Positions 32,590 through 44,400 of a stretch of DNA of 64,000 bases are shown in pieces. Source of the DNA: Mimachlamys varia. Taxonomy: Eukaryota > Mollusca > Bivalvia > Pectinida > Pectinidae. A model generated the notes under the pieces. It saw only the letters and a program-made list of their open reading frames with translations, made no database searches and was not told where the DNA came from. The position numbers were made by a program, and so were the translations under genes. Positions within the stretch are counted from its first letter, which is position 1, and each line of letters starts with the position of its first letter. The stretch is taken from contig OX392532.1 of assembly GCA_947623455.1 (NCBI GenBank), positions 558,001 to 622,000 of the forward strand, written 5' to 3'.

Positions 32590-34344
32590 CAATATCTGGT
32601 ACATCTGATGAATGGGAGTCATTCAGATAATTAAATTTGTATTAACAAATAAATATCCTAGAACAAAAAAAAACAAAAAATAATTTTATCAATTTGATAC
32701 AAATTAATCATTTTGTACATAGATATTGTTTTGTAATTCAATATAGATATATTTGTACAGTTCTGTTTCCTATTGACAGAGAAAGCTACTGTAAAACCTG
32801 CGGTAAAATCTGCTATCTAGAAACTCTCTCAAAGACAAAAGAATGAAAATATAAGGATGTCAACTCTTTACAGAAAATCGTCCCAAAATAGATGCTGCAG
32901 GAGCGGATTAATATCAAGTGTGCCACCTGGATTATTTTCTTAGCGTAATTTAGTCTTAACAACATATAGACATTTTAGCGTTATTGGACTATTCCTCCTT
33001 AAACACTTTGCAGTATTTTGATCAGCATTTAAACAAAATCTGTATTTACATATATAAAAAGGCGCTCATTTGCAAAGCAGCATGTGTTCCTTGACAGATA
33101 TATGAGCATTCTGGTATAATGACATATTTCCTCGTGGATTTATAATTGATTGGCAATAACAATTATCCCTGTTGCTAAATCGTGTCCATCACTGTGTAAA
33201 TGTTCTCTGCCTGCTTAGGTAACACCTCGCCTGATAAAATCACAAGCATCATAACTTCATTAGAGAGATAAAGTAGCCAAACATGGAAATATTGCTGAAG
33301 ATTAAATGAATATAATAGTGCTTACAAAAGCTTTACTAAGGTGAAAAACAAAATAATTTGCATGGGATATGATTAATTTTAATAAATTACAAAATTGAAA
33401 GACATTCTTTTTATAAAACCAGTTCAGTGAAGACAGACGTTTTTTCCCCCAGATGATCCCATCACTTTGGTTCCAGTTCTGTGTAAATTCCAATGATTTT
33501 TGGTTCTACACATGTTCAGCCAAATCTTCTAACAAACAAAAACACACACCTTTCAACAACGAAAATCCAGTCCAATTCAATAATGAACATGCATGTAAGA
33601 GATTTAAGGGCACTTAACTCACATATCCTCTCAGCACCAAGTTAAACCATTCACACGTGGAATGCTCTCTACCAGCTGACACTGCTGTAAGCCTATATGT
33701 ACAGTCAGAAGCCAAGTACACCTCACCACACTTGATTCCAGACCTTATCTTTATGTGTATACTTTGTAATTACACCCTTTAACAGTTCCAAATAACAAGG
33801 GTTGTCTGTTCTGTGTTTCATTTCTATGTGTTTCATTTTTATGTGCCACTAATATAACAACATTCTGGTCTTGGATCTGACTGAATGACACGATTTTCTT
33901 TGAATTTCAAATTAAAACAAAATCTTTTTGGCATCGAAAATCCATGTTGTTAAGACCTGAATTGTAACACATGTGCATGTTCTCTGCCATGCTCTCCTAC
34001 TGCAAAAAATTAGCAGACTATGGCAAAACGTTAGATAAATATTCACACAACTTTGTAAAAAAAAAGGTCTGGAAACAATTTTGAAATAAGACTAGTACTT
34101 GTGTGATAAGTTCACTACATAGCAGCTACATAAGAATGATGATAAAATATATAACATTAGTCAAGATGTATGCAGCTAATTAAATATACAAGCTAACACT
34201 ATACAGATATACACATAAGCTTATGAAAAAAAATATACACATAAGCAAACCTGTTCAATCATAACCAGCATGTTCTTGTGTAACTTAACATTGTTAAAGA
34301 TAACAAGTCATAACATCATTGTACATGGTTTGAAGGTCATGTGA
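32590..34344. other. AT-rich intergenic or 3'-flank sequence
   Basis: No coding region is supported. It lies downstream of the coronin gene on the minus strand. Confidence 0.4.
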
Positions 34345-34925
34345 CACTAGCATACACAGGTATTTACACAGGATTACAAACATGTACACAGGTAAGTCAG
34401 AAACCTTTACACAGGTAAGTCACAAACCTGTACACAGGTAAGTCACAAACCTGTGCACAGGTAAGTCACAAACCTCTACACAGGTAAGTCACAAACCTGT
34501 ACACAGGAAAGTCACTAACCTGTACTCAGATAAGTCACAAACCTGTACCCAGGTAAGTCACAAACCTGTACACAAGTAAGTCACAAACCTGTACCCAGGT
34601 AAGTCACAAACCTGTTCCCAGGTAAGTCACAAACCTGTACCCAGGTAAGTCACTAACCTATACACAGGTAAGTCACAAACCTGTAACAAGATAAGTCACA
34701 AACCTGTACACAGGTAAGTCACAAATCTGTACACAGGTAAATCACAAATCTGTACACAGGTAAGTCACAAACCTGTACACAGGTAAATCACAAATCTGTA
34801 CACAGGTAAGTCACAAATCTGTACACAGGTAAGTCACAAACCTGTACACAGGTAAGTCACAAACCTGAATACAGATAAATTATAATCCTGAACACAAGTA
34901 ATTTACAAATCTGTACAGAAATACT
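34345..34925. repeat. 23-bp minisatellite, about 24 copies, CAGGTAAGT core
   Basis: The unit CAGGTAAGTCACAAACCTGT plus ACA repeats with substitutions. It shares CAGGTAAGT and AACCTGTACA with the 36/38-bp array at 11.3-14.8 kb. ACCTGT and ACAGGT make each unit partly self-complementary. Confidence 0.9.
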
Positions 34926-35397
34926 AACTAATAGTTACACAGAGACTGCCAGTGTGTATTTAATATGTGCTGAAGATAAACAAGTCAGAGCACAAAAAAA
35001 GATGTGACCTTCACTTCATCTCAGCACCAAACAAGGTCATATAAACAAAATGCCATTTTGCCCAATTTATGAGTCCTAGATTATATGATATTCTGTGGGG
35101 GAAAAAATTTCATATATATGTGCTGTGAAAATTATTTAATTCAACAGTAAAATTTGCTTTAGCTTTTCACATTTAACACATTTCTTTCACATAATGCTGA
35201 AAAGACCGCTTAGTATAAATGTCATAAAGTTGTCACAAGTTAGTTTGCAAACATTTCATAGCTTTGACACAAAAGCCGTTCAAAGTAAAATAAAAAGCAC
35301 AGACATTGAATAGGACAGTGACAGCTAGTGTTTCATTCCAGTGTACCTCGGTGTGTGAATTCTCTCAAGATTGGTGACATGATCAACAGCTGAAATA

Positions 35398-35850
35398 GCT
35401 AACCAAGTATCCATTAGGAAAGCTAACCTTAGTATCCAGGTTACTACCTTACAAAGTATCCGTGTACACTGTTAGAATAACTAACCTAAGTATTCAGGAC
35501 ACTAACTTACAAAGTATCCATGTACACTGTTAGAATAACTAACCTAAGTATCCAGGTAATTACCTTACAAAGTATCCATGTACACTGTTAGAATAAGTAA
35601 CCTAAGTATCCAGGTTATTACCTTACAAAGTATCCATGTACACTGTTAGAATAACTAACCTAAGTATTCAGGACACTAACTTACAAAGTATCCATGTACA
35701 CTGTTAGAATAACTAACCTAAGTATCCAGGTTATTACCTTACAAAGTATCCATGTACACTGTTAGAATAACTAACCTTTAAGTATCCAGGTTACTACCTC
35801 ACAAAGTATCCGTGTACACTGTTAGAATAACTAACCCAAGCATTCTCGTA
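35398..35850. repeat. 58-bp minisatellite, about 7 copies
   Basis: The unit GTACACTGTTAGAATAACTA, ACCTAAGTATCCAGGTTATT, ACCTTACAAAGTATCCAT repeats every 58-59 bp, with an alternative GGACACTAACTT segment in some units. Confidence 0.9.
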
Positions 35851-37214
35851 GAAATTAGAATAGATTATATATAGTATCCATATAATACATATGTAGATGG
35901 AACATGTAACTCATGTCCATGAATGAAAGTTGGACTAGCTAATTATTCAGTAAACAGGCTTAACCGAGTGATTACCGGTAATCAACTGTTACATACCACT
36001 GTTAATCTTCTTATTTATCTGTACATATATGGCTGTAATGATAAGCCCGTAGCTACATCCCTGAATTGTCATTTCTCAGACGAAGGACCAAAACATTAAT
36101 CACAATAGCCAACAATAAAGCAGCAATATTCCAAAACAAACTGGAAAGTTCATACATAAAAATACATTTCAGCAAAAGCATGTTATGTACAAAAACATAA
36201 AGCAATTCAAATTGTATAATAGAATATATATATATATACATTGTACATTTGTGTATATATAAATTTAATGAATTGTAAATGGTGTAAATAGTGTCAGGGA
36301 AAGTAAATGTAATTTAGAAAGGTTGATTAAAAAATTTCTCCTATAAAACCGGAAACTCTGATCCCTACACATCAGCTGTTGACTTCATTGCTTCATGGGT
36401 CTACCAATATTACTCTTGGTAAAAAGCCGACTGAATTGTTCGGACATGTTATCATACAATACGAGCAGTGGACAATGGGATCTTTTTAACAGAGAATCAA
36501 CTCAATGACATACAAAAATACTAAAATGTCTTTAAAAGGCAATATCAGAGAAATATGACATAAATATCTGAAACTAATCTGGATTTCAGCAGCACGGGGA
36601 AAAAGTTTCTCTTTTATCTGTCTAAAAACAAAATTTATCAAATAAAATGAATCTATATTTTTCAAAAAACCATTTCGAGGAAGAGTTGAACACTACACAC
36701 ATCAATAGTTTAAATTGTTGTGGTTTTAGGTTAATAACTGGACTGATGAAGGTCTGGTTCAGGTATAACTACAAACACCTGTAGAAAGGTCGAGTCTCCT
36801 TGTGTTATCCGTCTGCATACTGGGAGGGAGGTCTTCACACTAGCAACTCTCCAATATTCAAGTAATATTGAACTTTCTTTTTGTAAAATATCATAATCGA
36901 AATATAAATGAAAGTGGTCCCTCCTGATTGAACATTCTCAATATCACAACATATTTCAACTCATTATCTATAGGTAATGTGCTGGAATAGGTACAAATCA
37001 GCCTTCTTTTTTGCCATGTCATATAAAGTAACATGAAAACATGCAAACCTATCTTTAATATCAACTTTCCTGACAATCTTATGCAAAAACTTATGGTAAA
37101 AAAAACTATTCTCCAAGCCAGTTAGAAAATCTTAACATCTCTTACATACTAATAGGTATCAGTTTAATGGTAGAAAAGTTAAGATGGCAGTGTAATTGTC
37201 AGCAATACCTGAAA
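35851..37214. other. AT-rich sequence downstream of coronin
   Basis: No gene is recognised. It may hold the distal part of the long-isoform 3' UTR of coronin, but no poly(A) site could be assigned. Confidence 0.35.
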
Positions 37215-37770
37215 ACTCCACCAATCCATGTCGTCATGTAACAGGTGACCACCAATCCATGTCGTCATGTAACAGGTGACCACCAATCCATGTCATCATG
37301 TAACAGGTGACCACCGATCCATGTCATGTAACAGGTGACCACCAATCCATGTCGTCATGCAACAGGTTACCACCAATCCATGTCATGTAACAGGTGACCA
37401 CCAATCCATGTCGTCATGTAACAGGTGACCACCAATCCATGTCGTCATGTAACAGGTGACCACCAATCCATGTCGTCATGTAACAGGTGACCACCAATCC
37501 ATGTCGTCATGTAACAGGTGACCACCGATCCATGTCATGTAACAGGTGACCACCAATCCATGTCATGTAACAGGTGACCACCAATCCATGTCGTCATGTA
37601 ACAGGTGACCACCAATCCATGTCGTCATGTAACAGGTGACCACCAATCCATGTCGTCATGTAACAGGTGACCACCAATCCATGTCGTCATGTAACAGGTG
37701 ACCACCAATCCATGTCGTCATGTAACAGGTGACCACCAATCCATGTCGTCATGTAACAGGTGACCACAAA
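37215..37770. repeat. 31-bp minisatellite, about 18 copies
   Basis: The unit ACCAATCCATGTCGTCATGT plus AACAGGTGACC repeats, with a 4-bp shorter form (CCATGTCATGT) in several units. It begins about 520 bp past the coronin stop at 38287 and could fall in the 3' UTR. Confidence 0.92.
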
Positions 37771-38286
37771 TAAAAACGCGAGTGCAGTGAAGCCAATAAC
37801 ATTTATGCTATAATAAAGGTTAAAACGACAACTACTATTATATTGTTTTTGCAATACATTTTAAGTTGATGGTAATGAATTATTAACATTTTTCCTTCTC
37901 ACTTAATTTCTCTCATCATATGGAAAACACTGTGATAACCTAAGCCTGGTACAAAAACAATGAAATTTCTACACCATGTTACAAAGATGAGAACCTTTGT
38001 TACTAAGTATTAATTACCAATGCTTTCCACATGAAAACATCCATTCTCATAGCCGTACAGAATAGCACTTCGTTCCACATGCTACTTTTATATAGATAGT
38101 GTGAATTATTGTTGCATATGTATATGTCTCGATGTCTATATAATTATACAGTGTTGACATCCTATAACTAGTGGGGAGGGGACATTTGTCCTCCCACCAC
38201 CCGCTAACATGTCATTATTGCCGCATCACAATTAATGTCCATTACATGCCACCGGAGACTGTTTATGTACAGTAACCATGGAGATG
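37771..38286 (-). other. Probable coronin 3' UTR (distal isoform)
   Basis: This is sequence directly after the stop codon at 38289-38287 on the minus strand. I saw no minus-strand AATAAA before the 31-bp array. Confidence 0.4.
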
Positions 38287-38421
38287 TCAATTGTCTTCCT
38301 TTTCGGAATCGGCAGCTGCCTCCAAAGCAGCAACCCTCTGCAGTAATTCACCAATTTGATCGTCCTGATCCTCCACCTTCTTCTGGAGCGCTGTGACCAG
38401 TTCAAGTAATTTAGAATTATC
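38287..38421 (-). CDS. Coronin distal alternative terminal exon (coiled coil B)
   Basis: The acceptor TTTATATGTTGCAG precedes an exon in phase 0 encoding 44 residues and TGA at 38289-38287. The sequence has heptads across [20 protein letters not shown] and [26 protein letters not shown] fits the trimerisation motif R-[ILVM]-x-x-[ILV]-E known from coronin 1. Since the exon at 45716 ends in its own stop, this exon can be used only when that one is skipped. Which tail is used, and where, cannot be read from sequence. Confidence 0.88.
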   Translation of the reverse strand, partial: DNSKLLELVTALQKKVEDQDDQIGELLQRVAALEAAADSEKEDN

Positions 38422-41400
38422 CTGCAACATATAAACAAGACATAAGAAGTCTGAAATAAAAGTCTGAACTACTCAGCAACAAACATTGTTACATTTCTTT
38501 TGTTAAATAACTGTGACAAATGCTGTTGTCAAAATCGCAAATTGAATTATTGAGTAAAAAGAAAAACACAAATATTGCATATCTAGTCTTTTCTTACTGA
38601 ACATCAATACATCAAAGCACTTTATTTATATTTTGAATTACAATTAGGTTCCATTCAAGTAGTGTACTGTCTGGTCAAATATGATCACTGAAATCTTCCA
38701 CTGAATACTATAATACAGAAGAAATCTTCCACTGAACACTATAATGATTTAGTCAAAGACAAAAAATCCATACTTTGCTTCTATTTCTAGCAAATCAAGT
38801 GCAGTGAGTGAACATATTACATGTCCAAGTTTTACGAATGTTCCTTAACTTAAAGAAATTCTTTCACTTAAAATTCTCTGTAAGAAAGTATTACATAAGG
38901 CATTTTTCTCAAGTTTTCCCACTTCACTTCTGTAGCACTTTCCAATTGAGATTTTTATGTCTTAAAAAAAATCAAAAAGTTAAGGAATATATACATGAAA
39001 CTTGGTCCTGGTCATCTCTGGTGTGTCTACAAATTAATAGGTTCTACTGTCTTCACCACAACCAGTAAAAGCTGTTTATAACTAGCTAGTTATCACACAC
39101 AACACTAGCCTCTCAGCTAGAAACAATAGCAAGATGGGGTCAACAATACCAAATATCAAATGGACATTGTATCATACAATGATCTTAGGACGCTCAACCC
39201 TACGTTATACACAAGTTTTGATTCTCGTTTTGTGGTGACGTAACTTCCTATTTGTGTACCTGGTATTTGATAACGGGGTATCAAATTCATTCTACACCGT
39301 GATATGTCGCGATGTCAACAATGGCGAGATAAGAGGGAACGGTTAAAGTCTTCAACTCAAGATTACGAGCAAATAAAGTATTGTCACGACCACTCCTATT
39401 GCAAAACAACAACAAAAATAGATGTACACTATATCGACACATGGTCGGACACTGACAGCGACGGCAACCGTATAGAAACAGAATCGGAAGGTAGGCCTAT
39501 AGTACCGGTACAACTGGTCATGTTTTCTCAAACTGGAGAGAGAGTCGGCGAGTGGTAGAATTATCCGTGTTGGCAGAAAGTTTGCACAACGGCTGTGCCT
39601 GGTGTCATTATATATGCACTATTATGTTGTTGAAATATAACACAGAACGCCGGTAGTTGTTATGTTCTAAAATGATTTAGGCTTGTACGTATTCACAGTA
39701 TGTATGTTATGTAAAAATACTACCCACTATAAAAACTTCCTAATAGCATCAAGGGAGACAACCTACCCTAGACACAGTTTTACATTTAGTTTTCAATAAG
39801 TAGCATAAAAAGCTTGTCTGTGACATTTGATTCAATTTTTTGCTTGTGCTTTATGTAACTATATGGTATGTAAATAATTTGACTGTGAAAACTGAAATTT
39901 GTCAGCTAGATATAAAAATAACACACTTTGTAACAATCGCTTTGTCCATTTTTCCACAAATAAAATATTTTTGAGGTAGCTATTGATTTCTTTTTTTATT
40001 GTATTTTATGTTTGTGATTTTCAACAACACTCACAAGAAAAAAAAATAGAAAAAACATTAAATTTTGAGAAAAATCATTTTTTGGTGTTTTTTACCAAAA
40101 ATGAAACAAGTCATAGGAATGCTTAGATTTTCACAAAACATCTCTACCTGGTAGCATAGTCAACATATGAAAGTTTTAACGAAATCTAGCCGTTAATTGC
40201 GAAAGGGTCGAGCCTCCTTAAGAATGATTAACTTCATTGTTAATTAAACATGTTTACATCCTACTTCTATACATGAGTGCTAATTGGACTGATGGAGGTA
40301 CCTACATGTTTGTAATACAGTTGTGGGATCGCACAACGTTACACGATGTGCGGTGGGCGCACGATGGGCGAACGGTGTATGCACGATGTGCGAACGATGC
40401 GATCCTGGGCGATTATTTCTAACGCACATGTGGGCGCACGATAGACTAACATTGTGCGATGACAATCGTGGTTGATGTAAATTTAGCAATGGTTTAACAA
40501 TATATACGGTTTCGCGCTAGTTGTTTTAAACATATTTCTATATTTTAACTATTTACATTAGCTGATAGTTAATATTTCTAAAAATTAATAATAGTCTTTC
40601 TGTAGTTTTAGAAACAAACCAAATAGACACATGTATGTAAACTTTCAACTCATATTGACAAGTTCTCATTCAAGTAAATATTGCCAGTTTTACCAAGTTA
40701 TAAACTGTACTTGTACATGGCCAATATATGTAGATATCTCTGGCCCGGGGCACTTACAACACTCGCCTAGGTGTGAAAACACAGGTAAAGTGTTGGGGAG
40801 GAGAGGGTTTTTCAAATAACTGATTATTAGAGTCCAGTTTGTTTTCATAACGGTCGCTCAGTAATGGCTGTCGTAGCGTATCGCCGCACACGGGACAGGT
40901 AAAACTCCGGCATGTTATTTACATATTCTGATACCTGTTAGCTTAACCCGCACTTGGCTGTCTTATGATCACTGTAATACTGTTTACTGTATATTGTTAA
41001 ATTGACATAATCCCAATAAATATGATGCGAATTTAAATAGTTTTTGGACAAGAGGGTTCCATATGTTTTTCATTCCGTAATATGTATCGACCAATTGTAC
41101 CAAATCGTGCGTGTGTGCGATTTAATCGCACACATAAACGCACGATCTTTAGATCGCCCGGTTGTGCGCACCATGGGCGAACGATGTGTGCACGATGTAT
41201 GCACGATGCACGCACGCAGTTTTTGGTGCGTTGTGCGATACCACAACTGTATGATCATTATTTACAAACCTAATGCAATGATCTACCATATCGCTTACCA
41301 CTTTTCTGAACAACGTGCCAGAACATATTTTCACACTTTATAAAATGGTGATAATCTATTGGCTAGTATATCTTAGTCTTTTATGCTTAGTAGAACCTAT

Positions 41401-44400
41401 GGCAGAAGAATTTCTGAAAATACACAAATTTAAAATGTTGGACGACAAACGTTATCCACATCAAGTTTCAAATTCTAAACTTCTAACACCCAATCGCATG
41501 TAACACCCTTTTTCAGTAAAGGTAGATCTTCTTATAACTGTACTGTTACTATAAAGTAAATAATCTTGTGTAAACGTCATTCAGAAGAGTGTTCTAGAAA
41601 ACAGCATTGCTTACTATGGACAGATATGACTAGAAAATCCTTTGTGTTTTACTGCAGCTGGAACATTCTAGATACATCCTACCAGAACATTGGATATTTC
41701 TGAAAGAACGTTCTAGGTGCTTAAAAGTACATGTATAAGCTGAACCTGTGCTAATTAGTTAGAACACTGTTCATACACGTGGTCTGGGAGATTGTTTACA
41801 CCTTTACTTTGCCTTATACAGATTTAAACTACATCATCTTTCAGAGAAGGACATTCTATGGAACATAACATTGGACATTTATTTCTAATCAGTCAGAATA
41901 ATGAGTAGTGTTGTTATGATAATATTAGGAGAGATTGGTAGTTAAATTTCATTTATCTTTTAATTGTAAATAAATAGTTAAATTCTAAAGATACTTTGTT
42001 ATTTTGTTGGCTTCACCCTGGTTTAGTTCTAACCATAATGTTGTAATGAAACAATTTTTTGAAGCGAAAAACCTCTGTATGCAATCATTCAGTTGTTGAC
42101 TTAATTAGCTTTAAGACATCAAGTGAACAAAACCTTGAAAAGACCATTATATATACAATACAGCTTGGGTATGACAACACTATCATCCAAGATGAACCAA
42201 GGTAAGACAGCATTAACCACAGAAATAATGAAGGAAGAAAGAAATACACTGTGGTAAGGTATTATCAACGACAGAAATAAACTGTAAGGTATTATCAACA
42301 ACAGAAATAAACTGTGGTAAGGTATTATCAACGACAGATAAAAACAGTGGTAAGGTATTATCATTGACAGAAATACACTGTGGTAAGGTATTATCAACTA
42401 CAGAAATACACTGTGGTAAGGTATTATCAACTACAGAAATACACTGTGGTAAGGTATTATCACTGACAGAAATATAATGTGGTAAGGTATTATCAACTAC
42501 AGAAATACACTGTGGTAAGGTATTATCAATGACAGAAATACACTGTGGTAAGGTATTATCAACTACAGAAATACACTGTGGTAAGGTATTATCAATGACA
42601 GAAATACACTGTGGTAAGGTATTATCAACAACAGAAATATACTGTGGTAAGGTATTATCAACGACAGAAATAAACAGTGGTAAGGTATTATCAACGACAG
42701 AAATAAACAATGGTAAGGTATTATCAACGACAGAAATACACTGTGGTAAGGTATTATCAACGACAGAAATACACTTTGGTAAGGTATTATCAACGACAGA
42801 AATAAACAGTGGTAAGGTATTATCAACGACAGAAATAAACAGTGGTAAGGTATTATCAACGACAGAAATAAACACTGGTGAGGTATTATCAATGACAGAA
42901 ATACACTGTGGTAAGGTATTATCAACGACAGAAATACACTTTGGTAAGGTATTATCAACAACAGAAATAAACCATGGTAAGGTATTATCAACGACAGAAA
43001 TACACTATGGTAAGGAATTATCAACTACAGAAATACACTGTGGTAAGGTATTATCAACGACAGAAATACACTGTGGTAAGGTATTATCAACGACAGAAAT
43101 ACACTGTGGTAAGGTATTATCAACGACAGAGATAAACAGTGGTAATGTATTATCACTGACAGAAATATACTGTGGTAAGGTATAATCAACGACAGAAATA
43201 CACTGTGGTAAGGTATTATCACTAACAGAAATAAACAGTGGTAAGGTATTATCAACGACAGAAATACACTTTGGTAAGGAATTATCAACTACAGAAATAT
43301 ACTGTGGTAAGGTATTATCAACGACAGAAATACACAATGGTAAGGAATTATCAACTACAGAAATATACTGTGGTAAGGTATTATCAACGACAGAAATACA
43401 CTGTGGTAAGGTATTATCAACGACAGAAATACACTGTGGTAATGTATTATCACTAACAGAAATAAACAGTGGTAAGGTATTATCTACAACAGGAATAAAC
43501 CATGGTAAGGTATTATCAACGACAGAAATAAACTGTGGTAATGTATTATCACTGACAGAAATATACTGTGGTAAGGTATTATCAACGACAGAAATAAACA
43601 GTGGTAAGGTATTATCAACAACAGAAATACACTGTGGTAAGGTATTATCAACAACAGAAATAAACAGTGGTAAGGTATTATCAACGACAGAAATAAACAG
43701 TGGTAAGGTATTATCAACAACAGAAATAAACTGTGGTAAGGTATTATCAACGACAGATATAAACAGTGGTAAGGTATTATCAAATAATGTAACACTGTGG
43801 TAAGGAAGTATGAATAACACAAATTGTGTTTGAGCGAAATTAAGTTGAGGTAATATACACGACAGAAATATTGTAACAAGAAGGAAAGGTATTATAATAT
43901 AAATGTGACAGAAATAATGTAACATATGGGTAACTGAATCGTAAATAACAGAAACAAAGAAATGCTGTCAGAGATAAGAAATTATCGGTAACAGAAGAAA
44001 ACATTGCAAACTATAACACCAAAATCGTCCATATTAGTGTTTAACATTATCATAATAGCATGTGTGTTTTATTAAAGGGTATTTCAAAACCAGCCATCTA
44101 AAGGATTGATCAATGCATAAGCAACAGTTACACCAATGTAGGTCGTTTCTTCTATAGGCAACAGTTAGGTCAGTTATAGTCTACAGTTTTTTATCATTCA
44201 TCAGCCCACAAACGTTCTGTAACTGAAAAACATTCACCAAGACAGGTTACAGTTAGGTCAATTCTAGTCTACTGTGTTCTATCATTCATCAGCCCACAAA
44301 CGTTCTGTAACTGAAAAACATTCACCAAGACAGGTTACAGTTAGGTCAATTCTTGTCTACTGTGTTCTATCATTCAGCCCACAAACGTTCTGTAACTGAA

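Noticed and set aside
42119..43925. Frames of 218-306 residues with an 11-residue repeat
   Set aside because: The 33-bp unit keeps frames open on both strands; no start context, domain or splice evidence.
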